From an uncultured Synergistia bacterium (GTDB lineage: Bacteria; Eremiobacterota; SpSt-956; JAKJGF01), in NCBI GenBank assembly GCA_937888925.1, contig CALARM010000289.1, forward strand, positions 1 through 5,207: a stretch of 5,207 nt of DNA. Reading direction: 5' to 3'. This document shows, one piece after another, positions 1 through 5,207 of this stretch; position 1 is the first letter of the stretch; every line of letters starts with the position of its first letter. Both the position numbers and the translations under genes were made by a program. The notes beneath the pieces were generated by a model. That model did no database searches. It saw nothing but the letters and a program-made list of their open reading frames with translations, and was not told the origin of the DNA.

Positions 1-2587
1 CATAATAAAAGAATATCTTTCCTTTTCCCTGTGTATGAATTGATTTATTGCCACCATCATCATCGGGATATATGGAGTTATTATTAAGTCCCACCAGATT
101 TCCTGTTATATTTATATCTCCTTTGCCTACCGTGAAATTAGCTCCTACTACCCTGCCTATATTATTCAGTGTTGCCTGACTGTATTCAGGCGGTAAAGGA
201 TTGACTATTTCCCAGGTTTTACTGCTTTTATCATATTCATAGAGTTTTCCGCTGTATGTATAAGGGCTTGATGTCATATCACATTCTATATCAAGTTTGT
301 AATTACTGAAATCATAATCAGTTCCATTGTAATCTATTTCTACATTATTAATACTGTATTTTACACCATTCTGAGTTTTGATAGAAGCTACACTTATAGA
401 TGCAGGAGCAGGCTCTACAGGAGGAGAAGGATTATAGCTAAATATTATTTTATCACTCCCGTCAGAATAGGTCTGGCCTAATTTATATTCTATTACATTT
501 CCCTGTGTAGCAACAGGAGAATCTTCATTTAAAGGTATTAACCACATATCATCATCTGAATAAAGAACGCCTTTCACATCAATATTAGATTGATTGTTTG
601 TAGAGAGTATAAGATCATCACCTGAGAGGGCTATTGCTTCACTGCTGTGCATGCCGTAGATATATCCCATCTTGCCCCTTGATACAAGGGTTCCTTTTCC
701 CTCTACTTCTGCTCCTATCGCCACATGAGAGTCAGAATAAAGACTGTGGTCATTTAGATGAAGGGTAAGTTTCGGACATATATTTGTTTCTTTTATTAAT
801 GAATTTTGATATATCTCCGAAAGGCTTTTCGGAGGTTCTCCGTAAAGTACTGAAAATTGTTCACCACTTATGCAGAATACATTGGGTTGCGGGTTTTTAT
901 AGGAAGGATCTTCCGGATTATAGGCCAGATATTTTAGAGGAGTTTTGTAATCGTCTGATCCCGGTTTACTTGTATCATCTTTGCATACATAAATATCTTT
1001 TACAAGATCCAGGTCACAGAGTAACTTGTCTCCTTCTTCATTTACCTTAAGATCGAGCCCTAATTCTCCGTTACTCTGCCCCTGCTGAACAAACTTTGTA
1101 AGATTTCCTTCTGAATCCAGTTTTGCCAGGCCGAATACATAACCGCATGAATTAATTACCTCATCGGGAGGAGGTTTGTTTCCCCAGTTGTTAGTTTCAT
1201 CAAGATTGAAAGAAACATCTCCTATTTCACTCATAGGCCCTGTATGCTTCCACGTAGCCCCCATAGGTTCGATACTTTCAGTTTTTTCTTTCCATTCTCC
1301 TGTCAAAGGATCCTGATATTTTACCTGCCTCGATGCCGTTAGCTCCCATTCCACACCTACCCAGTATTTTGTAGCTACAACTCTGTCCCATCCAAGAACG
1401 TTCCCGTCTGCGTCTTTAAACTCATTTTCCCCTTTTGCCCCCATAACGGTAATCCAGTCCTGAGTTGATTTGGCGGTAAAATTAACATTCCAGCCATCTT
1501 CAGGCTTATAGGTTGTCTGTTTCAATTCTTCAACATCAGGAGGGAAGCCATCTTCATTACAACCTTTAAATTTACTCAGCAGGCCGGGTACATATTTTTC
1601 TGCAGACAGGCTTCCCCCCTTTGATTCAAAACCTTTTACAGCAGCATTTATTTGATTTAAATCCTGTCCCTCTTCATTTTTTATCCCCGGTGTTATATAA
1701 TATCTCGGTGTAACTATAAATGTCCCCGGTTCCACTTCCTTCGGCCCTGTATCTTTTGCATTTTTAAGGACATTGTCTATATCAATGTCTTCAAATTCTT
1801 CTCTGCCATCAGGGTTCATAGCCACAACTACATCTTTTTCCTGAGCCCTGTTTAATGTTATGGGGCCTACTGCAGATGCCACTCCTCCAAGCATATCTAC
1901 ATTTCCGCTGCCCAGTTCTGATTTGATACTATAGTAATTTGCATCATTTATATCTCCTGTATTTCCGTCCCAGTTTGAATGTATATAACCGGGAGCAGTA
2001 GAATTATTACCGAATATTTTTATATCTCCGGCACTTTCAAAATCTATCTGGCCATCTGAATTTATCGGATAGGGATATATGTCATTTCTTATAAAAATAA
2101 CCTTCACGTATTTTATCGGGCCATCGTCATTTTCTCCTCCTGCTTTACCTATACAGATGAGTTCGGCACTGTAGGCAGGAATGGTTCCCGATAGTTTTGT
2201 ATCGCCAATTTTACTTCTATCTACAGGGTTTTGTCCTTTAAGATTATTATATGAAAGGTACTGGCTTCCTGTAAAATTTATATAGGCAGTGGCTCCTTTT
2301 AAATGAAGAGTAATATTTGCATTGGAATCCGGGGTATCATCAGATGTTGGAGTAGTTTCATGATTTGGATCCCACACAGCCCACGGGCGATCGGGAATAT
2401 TCAGCCTGGTCATGGCATATTCTGCCGCAGCTTCTGCAGCTTTCAGAGCAATCATTTTCTGTTCTATATTTCCCATCATTTGAAGATGGTTCGTACTTAT
2501 GAAAACCATAGATACAGTAAGCATTGTCAGAAGAACTGTTAAGAGGAGTATACTGATGAGAACCATACCTTTATCTGAATTTTTCAT
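1..2587 (-). CDS. PilX/GspK-like minor pilin with very long beta-rich extracellular region (C-terminus missing)
   Basis: This frame is open without a stop for 862 codons from the ATG at 2587 and leaves the window on the left, so the C-terminus is not seen. The N-terminus has a short basic leader ending in Lys-Gly (residues 6-7), then a hydrophobic helix (about 8-30) and the stretch GNIEQKMIALKAAEAAAEYA (39-58). This is the signature of the PilX N-terminal family, related to GspK. Mature position 5 is Ser, not Glu, as is common in tip-located PilX/GspK proteins. Residues about 130-170 resemble the folded part of a PilX. Beyond this lie Gly/Asn/Asp/Ile-rich segments (183-235, 640-680, 820-850) with motifs such as GDIKIFGN (187-194) and GDINITGN (823-830), suggesting a stacked beta or bactofilin-like fold. 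There is a Pro-rich linker at about 718-730. Eight cysteines lie after the membrane helix. It is the third gene of a minor-pilin operon and probably sits at the pilus tip. The N-terminal family is fairly sure; the function of the long part is unknown. Confidence 0.85.
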   Translation of the reverse strand, partial: MKNSDKGMVLISILLLTVLLTMLTVSMVFISTNHLQMMGNIEQKMIALKAAEAAAEYAMTRLNIPDRPWAVWDPNHETTPTSDDTPDSNANITLHLKGATAYINFTGSQYLSYNNLKGQNPVDRSKIGDTKLSGTIPAYSAELICIGKAGGENDDGPIKYVKVIFIRNDIYPYPINSDGQIDFESAGDIKIFGNNSTAPGYIHSNWDGNTGDINDANYYSIKSELGSGNVDMLGGVASAVGPITLNRAQEKDVVVAMNPDGREEFEDIDIDNVLKNAKDTGPKEVEPGTFIVTPRYYITPGIKNEEGQDLNQINAAVKGFESKGGSLSAEKYVPGLLSKFKGCNEDGFPPDVEELKQTTYKPEDGWNVNFTAKSTQDWITVMGAKGENEFKDADGNVLGWDRVVATKYWVGVEWELTASRQVKYQDPLTGEWKEKTESIEPMGATWKHTGPMSEIGDVSFNLDETNNWGNKPPPDEVINSCGYVFGLAKLDSEGNLTKFVQQGQSNGELGLDLKVNEEGDKLLCDLDLVKDIYVCKDDTSKPGSDDYKTPLKYLAYNPEDPSYKNPQPNVFCISGEQFSVLYGEPPKSLSEIYQNSLIKETNICPKLTLHLNDHSLYSDSHVAIGAEVEGKGTLVSRGKMGYIYGMHSSEAIALSGDDLILSTNNQSNIDVKGVLYSDDDMWLIPLNEDSPVATQGNVIEYKLGQTYSDGSDKIIFSYNPSPPVEPAPASISVASIKTQNGVKYSINNVEIDYNGTDYDFSNYKLDIECDMTSSPYTYSGKLYEYDKSSKTWEIVNPLPPEYSQATLNNIGRVVGANFTVGKGDINITGNLVGLNNNSIYPDDDGGNKSIHTQGKGKIFFYY

Positions 2588-2596
2588 AAAATTTCT

Positions 2597-2601
2597 CTCC
2601 T
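2597..2601 (-). promoter_or_regulatory. Shine-Dalgarno site of the PilX-like gene
   Basis: On the minus strand AGGAG (inside AAAGGAGAG) lies 9 bases before the ATG at 2587. It is the best ribosome binding site in the window and fixes the start of the long gene. The start also places the Lys-Gly leader directly before the hydrophobic helix. Confidence 0.8.
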
Positions 2602-2617
2602 TTTTCCTGGCAGATTA

Positions 2618-2636
2618 TTACAGAATATTTCTGTAA
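2618..2636. repeat. Perfect 8-bp inverted repeat in the gap between the W-like and X-like genes
   Basis: TTACAGAA (2618-2625) and TTCTGTAA (2629-2636) are perfect reverse complements around a 3-base loop, TAT. They lie in the 57-base gap, just after the stop of the PilW-like gene and upstream of the ribosome binding site of the PilX-like gene. In mRNA this would be a small AU-rich hairpin. No U-run follows it on the minus strand, so it is not a standard terminator. It could be an RNA processing or stability element, or chance in AT-rich DNA. Confidence 0.45.
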
Positions 2637-2644
2637 ACAAATAT

Positions 2645-3409
2645 TTAATTTTTCGGTTCCACCGATGCCTGTAATTCAAAATAGTCGGTACCTTTATTGT
2701 TTGCCGTGCCTGAAATAGAATAATTCGCACCATTTTGTTTTCTATTACTGATGGCTTTTCTGTATGCCAGTTTTATTTTTACAATGAAACCGTCTCTCGT
2801 AACATCAAAAGTATCTACATTCGTAGCTATTTCTCTGTGCTCGGGAGAAGGGGAAGAAGGCACTGTCAGTAAAGATTCTATATTACTTACCGGTACAGGC
2901 ATGGCTCTTTCTCCATGATCAATATATCTTCTGTAAAGTTTTTTTGGTATGTTTATACCATTTGGATCTGTGTCAGTATCCTGTTCATGAACATAATATA
3001 TTATATATCCATGCCAGACAGGTGTTCCGAATTTGTCTTTTTGATATTTGAATTCCCCATCTTTTACAGGAGATTCGAAGCATATATATTCATGAACAAT
3101 ATCTCCTGTATGTCTCTCATGACCTGCCATATCCAGAACAATAGATCTCTGGCTTGCTATAGACATTTCATGAACCATTCTCCTTAGGATTATTTCACCG
3201 TTATTCTGCAGGTCAGTACGTTTTTCTCCTATATTCCATGCTTTAAGACCTGAGTCCAGAATTGTATAGATAGCAACCAGGATAAAGGAGAAAATTGCTA
3301 TTACTATAGCCAGTTCAGCAATAGAAAATCCACCTTTTTTATGTGAATATCGCCACCGGTAGCCCGTATTTTGAGATAGTAATGTCGGTTTCATTGAAAA
3401 CTTTATCAT
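2645..3409 (-). CDS. PilW/GspJ-like minor prepilin
   Basis: This 254-residue protein has a type III prepilin signal: a basic leader ending in KKGG, then FSIAE, with predicted cleavage after Gly27 so that Glu32 becomes mature residue 5. A hydrophobic helix follows (about 28-50, ending near LDSGLKAW). The stretch NNGEIILRRMVHEMSIASQRSI (about 69-90) matches the arrangement in PilW and GspJ proteins, where the helix leads to an Arg-rich alpha segment and then a beta domain. The C-terminal part (about 190-254) contains FDVTRDGFIVKIKLAYRK, typical of the strands ending this family. The leader of 27 residues is long for a prepilin. The start at 3409 is nevertheless favoured: AGGA lies 9 bases upstream, while the next in-frame ATG (Met6) has no such site. 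It is the second gene of the operon, 20 bases after the V-like gene. It is expected to be an inner-membrane-anchored minor pilin that joins the initiation or tip complex. A type II secretion pseudopilin is the alternative. Confidence 0.85.
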   Translation of the reverse strand: MIKFSMKPTLLSQNTGYRWRYSHKKGGFSIAELAIVIAIFSFILVAIYTILDSGLKAWNIGEKRTDLQNNGEIILRRMVHEMSIASQRSIVLDMAGHERHTGDIVHEYICFESPVKDGEFKYQKDKFGTPVWHGYIIYYVHEQDTDTDPNGINIPKKLYRRYIDHGERAMPVPVSNIESLLTVPSSPSPEHREIATNVDTFDVTRDGFIVKIKLAYRKAISNRKQNGANYSISGTANNKGTDYFELQASVEPKN

Positions 3410-3418
3410 TAAAAAAAT

Positions 3419-3422
3419 TCCT
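3419..3422 (-). promoter_or_regulatory. Ribosome binding site of the PilW-like gene
   Basis: On the minus strand ACAGGAAT carries AGGA 9 bases before the ATG at 3409. It lies inside the 20-base gap after the TAA of the upstream gene. It supports the first ATG over Met6 and therefore the long 27-residue leader. Confidence 0.6.
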
Positions 3423-3429
3423 GTCTTTT

Positions 3430-3918
3430 TTACTGATATCTGGATACAAGGCTTTCCAGAAAAATTTTTTTAGAACCAATTTTACCTTCCTGCCAGTATA
3501 CTTCAACACTGACTTTTTTTATATTATCGGCATAATCTGTTAAGGAATATATGTAATGGAAATCGCCTGTACCTTTTATTGTAACAGTTCCTTCTGATTC
3601 TATAGAAACACCACCGGGATCCCATATAGAATAATTTCCTGCTGGATTAATATTACTCTCATTAAACTTTATTACCCTGTTATCGGAAATAACGGTATTT
3701 AATCTATCACCTTTTATTTCTCCGGCAGAGTTTAATGTTTTCATAAGATTATGAGATTCGGAGATTTTCCTGTCGGCAAGATTTAATGCTGTAGTCCTTA
3801 TACGACCTTTCTCTATGGCATTAAGGCCATAAACAAATACACCGCACATCATTACAAGCAAAACCCCTGCCAGACCTGTACCAAGTAAAATTTCAACAAG
3901 AGTAAATCCTTTTTTCAT
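3430..3918 (-). CDS. PilV/GspI-like minor prepilin
   Basis: This 162-residue protein begins MKKGFTLVEILLGTGLAGVL, a textbook class III (type IV) prepilin signal. Cleavage by prepilin peptidase and N-methylation are predicted at Gly4/Phe5, with Glu9 as mature residue 5. The hydrophobic helix spans about 5-30. It is followed by an amphipathic helix containing ALNLADRKISESHNLMK, which resembles the A.nLA..k.E segment of PilV and GspI. The rest is a small beta domain ending in VSVEVYWQEG and a terminal strand ending LVSRYQ, the usual end of PilV/GspI folds. The size is typical of the family. It is the first gene of the leftward operon, directly downstream of a strong promoter, and is followed by W-like and X-like genes. 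Its likely role is a minor pilin priming pilus assembly. A GspI pseudopilin of a type II secretion system cannot be excluded without the rest of the cluster. Confidence 0.9.
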   Translation of the reverse strand: MKKGFTLVEILLGTGLAGVLLVMMCGVFVYGLNAIEKGRIRTTALNLADRKISESHNLMKTLNSAGEIKGDRLNTVISDNRVIKFNESNINPAGNYSIWDPGGVSIESEGTVTIKGTGDFHYIYSLTDYADNIKKVSVEVYWQEGKIGSKKIFLESLVSRYQ

Positions 3919-3932
3919 CAGGAATAGATAGA

Positions 3933-3938
3933 TCCTTT
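3933..3938 (-). promoter_or_regulatory. Candidate ribosome binding site of the PilV-like gene, unusually distant
   Basis: On the minus strand AAAGGA is the only purine-rich site before the ATG at 3918, but 14 bases separate them, longer than the usual 5-10. The start itself is safe because the prepilin leader MKKG needs it. Translation may be weak. The site also lies in one arm of an imperfect inverted repeat (3934-3971). Confidence 0.45.
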
Positions 3939-3971
3939 CAAATTTAAATAAAGCTTATAAGATTTCAAAGG
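3934..3971. repeat. Imperfect 10-bp inverted repeat in the pilin leader region
   Basis: CCTTTCAAAT (3934-3943) and ATTTCAAAGG (3962-3971) are reverse complements except at one position, with 18 bases between them. One arm covers the ribosome binding site of the PilV-like gene; the other covers its predicted transcription start. The far arm is only partly transcribed if the promoter call is right, so an operator is a better reading than an RNA hairpin. In such AT-rich DNA chance remains possible. Confidence 0.35.
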
Positions 3972-3973
3972 TA

Positions 3974-4002
3974 ATTATAGCAGTTTTTTTTAATTACTTC
4001 AA
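3974..4002 (-). promoter_or_regulatory. Sigma70-type promoter of the minor-pilin operon, with extended -10
   Basis: Read on the minus strand, TTGAAG (4002-3997) and TATAAT (3979-3974) are separated by exactly 17 bases. The -10 is preceded by TGC, giving the extended -10 motif TGnTATAAT. The spacer contains a run of eight A. Transcription should start near 3966, leaving an untranslated leader of about 48 bases before the ATG at 3918. The match is strong enough to suggest a basally active promoter. No alternative sigma factor motif such as a GG/GC sigma54 site was seen. Confidence 0.75.
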
Positions 4003-4014
4003 GTGGAAATTTTT

Positions 4015-4041
4015 TTTACACTATAAAACAATTGTTATAAT
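4015..4041 (+). promoter_or_regulatory. Candidate sigma70-type promoter of the sensor gene
   Basis: TTTACA (4015-4020) and a consensus TATAAT (4036-4041) are separated by 15 bases, shorter than the optimal 17, so the -35 assignment is weak while the -10 is good. Start of transcription would be near 4048. The -35 lies only 12 bases from the -35 of the divergent pilin promoter, so a protein bound between them could affect both. Confidence 0.4.
4027..4036. repeat. 10-bp palindrome AACAATTGTT at the sensor promoter
   Basis: This perfect palindrome lies in the promoter spacer and touches the first base of the -10 hexamer of the rightward promoter. Its position is that expected for a repressor half-site pair, but no regulator can be named and AT-rich palindromes of this length arise by chance. 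Confidence 0.3.
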
Positions 4042-4092
4042 CTATTAAATAATTGAATTTTGTGTTATATTAATTTTATAAATATGAATTTT

Positions 4093-4098
4093 AAAGGA
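4093..4098 (+). promoter_or_regulatory. Candidate ribosome binding site deciding the sensor start
   Basis: AAAGGA is 12 bases before the ATG at 4111, a little long but the only recognisable site. It lies downstream of the alternative ATG at 4084, so it argues for the later start. The same octamer AAAGGATC forms the distant site of the divergent PilV-like gene. Confidence 0.4.
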
Positions 4099-4110
4099 TC
4101 CCCTATTAAC

Positions 4111-5207
4111 ATGTATATAAATCAAATAAAAAAGGCATGGTTATTTATTATAGCTATAGTTTTTTATATTTTAGGTGTCTTTGTTTATACAATGTGGAAT
4201 TATTTTTCCCTTAAAGAAGACATAATGAAAAATATTGATAAGAGGCTGTATATAGGTGCAAATGCAATAAAATATATCCTTCCCGAAGATTTCCATGACA
4301 GGGCGAAAAATAAACAATCTATAACAGAAGAACAGGATTGGAAGAATATAACATTACTTTCCGATTATGCAAACAGGTCAGGTTTTAAATACCTTTATAC
4401 GGTCATTAAACAGAATGGTCATATATATATTACATCTTCAAGTGCCACAGATGAAGAATTAAAAAAAAATGAGGAAGTCAGGTATTTTAGCATATATGAC
4501 GATTGCAGTGATGAATTGAAAGAAACTTTTAATAAAAAAGAACCTGTTTATGTTACCTATACGGACAGATGGGGGACTTTTCGTACAGTAGTAATTCCTG
4601 AAGTGTCAAAAAAAGGGATTTTTTATCTTTCAGGAGCGGAATATAATATCAGTTATGTCTCTAAATTTCTGGATGAACATTTGATAATATCTTTTCTGTG
4701 GGGTCTTTTCTTCCTTCTTCTCGCAATTCCGTTGATTTTAAACTACAGTTATATACAGAAACTATATATAAAAGAAATCCGGAAAGAAATAGCAGAGAAG
4801 ACTGAGACAGAAAAAAATTTAAAAATTACTTCGGAACAGTTAAAATTAAAGGAAACACAGCAGAGGGCATTACTCGATAATATTCCTGATATAGCATGGC
4901 TTAAGAACAGAGAAAGTCTTTATATAGCGGCAAATGAACCTTTTCTTATGACCTGTGGCGTTAAGGATGTAATAAATAAAAACGATTATGATATATGGCC
5001 TTCTCATATGGCGGAAAAATATATAAAAGATGACAGAGAAATTATAAATTCAGGCCTGAGAAAAGTAATGGAAGAGCCTATTGCCGATAAAACAAAGAGA
5101 ATGGAATGGGTTGAAACCATTAAAAGTCCTATCTTTGATGATAAAGGTTATGTCATAGGTATAGCAGGAATTTCCAGAGATATTACCCTTCGTAAAGAAG
5201 CTCAGGA
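4111..5207 (+). CDS. Membrane-bound PAS sensor protein (C-terminal output domain missing)
   Basis: The frame is open for 365 codons from the ATG at 4111 and leaves the window on the right. Order of parts: transmembrane helix at about 9-28; an extracytoplasmic domain of about 160 residues (30-188) with IKYILPEDFHDRA (53-65), GFKYLYTVIKQNGHIYITSSSATDEEL in 91-117 and DRWGTFRTVVIP (152-163), a pattern common in periplasmic sensor domains of diguanylate cyclases and PAS kinases; a second transmembrane helix (191-210); a charged helical linker (215-250), probably a coiled coil; and a PAS domain (251-363) containing LLDNIPDIAWLKN, DIWP, WVETIKSPI and the closing motif GISRDITLRKEA. The ligand is unknown. 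The usual output would be GGDEF/EAL or a histidine kinase, to the right. AAAGGA at 4093-4098 lies 12 bases before this ATG. An in-frame ATG at 4084 would add nine residues but has no ribosome binding site. It is divergent from the pilin operon. Confidence 0.85.
   Translation, partial: MYINQIKKAWLFIIAIVFYILGVFVYTMWNYFSLKEDIMKNIDKRLYIGANAIKYILPEDFHDRAKNKQSITEEQDWKNITLLSDYANRSGFKYLYTVIKQNGHIYITSSSATDEELKKNEEVRYFSIYDDCSDELKETFNKKEPVYVTYTDRWGTFRTVVIPEVSKKGIFYLSGAEYNISYVSKFLDEHLIISFLWGLFFLLLAIPLILNYSYIQKLYIKEIRKEIAEKTETEKNLKITSEQLKLKETQQRALLDNIPDIAWLKNRESLYIAANEPFLMTCGVKDVINKNDYDIWPSHMAEKYIKDDREIINSGLRKVMEEPIADKTKRMEWVETIKSPIFDDKGYVIGIAGISRDITLRKEAQ

Noticed and set aside
784..1050. Plus-strand open frame of 88 codons
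   Set aside because: It lies wholly inside the long minus-strand pilin-like frame, has no family resemblance and no convincing ribosome binding site.
2303..2542. Plus-strand open frame of 79 codons
   Set aside because: It is antisense to the N-terminal pilin helix of the X-like gene, which is clearly the real coding frame.
1..2587. Possible frameshift or gene fusion by sequencing error in the long gene
   Set aside because: I followed the frame codon by codon and found no stop or shift, and the amino-acid composition stays similar throughout.
2618..2636. Intrinsic terminator between the W-like and X-like genes
   Set aside because: The stem is AU-rich and is not followed by a U-run on the transcribed strand, and the next gene has no obvious own promoter, so read-through is more likely.
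2915..3543. Plus-strand open frames at 2915-3187 and 3343-3543
   Set aside because: Both are antisense to the W-like and V-like prepilin genes and read as low-complexity hydrophobic shadows.
4084..4110. ATG at 4084 as start of the sensor
   Set aside because: It has no ribosome binding site upstream, while the ATG at 4111 has AAAGGA and leaves a usual short basic stretch before the first membrane helix. It remains possible.
1..5207. tRNA, rRNA, CRISPR array, insertion sequence or phage attachment site
   Set aside because: No regularly spaced repeats, transposase-like frames, terminal inverted repeats or tRNA-like cloverleaf were seen; the window is almost filled by four genes.

Overview
The window is AT-rich bacterial DNA. 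It holds the start of a leftward operon of type IV pilus minor pilins and, divergent from it, the start of a rightward membrane-bound PAS sensor gene. Both outer genes run off the window edges. The pilin set and the two-membrane-segment sensor suggest a didermic bacterium with type IV pili. AUA is a common isoleucine codon in all the genes. No marker allows a firm taxonomic call; an uncultured, AT-rich, type IV pilus-bearing phylum is a guess.

Layout: bases 3430-3918 (minus) encode a 162-residue PilV/GspI-like prepilin with a classical GFTLVE processing site. After 20 bases comes a 254-residue PilW/GspJ-like prepilin (2645-3409, minus). After another 57 bases comes a very long open frame (2587 down to the left edge, at least 862 residues). 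It starts with a PilX/GspK-type N-terminus and continues into a large Gly/Asp/Asn-rich, predicted beta-rich extracellular part. The order V-W-X matches the minor-pilin clusters that prime pilus assembly and sit at the pilus tip. The X-like protein is several times longer than ordinary PilX, so it is the most interesting object here: it may be a pilus-tip protein carrying its own adhesin or scaffold domain.

The 192 bases between the pilin operon and the chosen start of the sensor gene (3919-4110) are a divergent control region. A strong sigma70-type promoter with an extended -10 faces the pilins, and a weaker candidate faces the sensor. Several short inverted repeats lie around them.

The right-hand gene (from about 4111) encodes an inner-membrane sensor. 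It has one transmembrane segment, an extracytoplasmic sensor domain of about 160 residues, a second transmembrane segment, a helical linker and a PAS domain. The output domain (diguanylate cyclase or histidine kinase would be usual) lies beyond the window. The divergent arrangement makes a regulatory link to the pili possible, but nothing in the sequence proves it.
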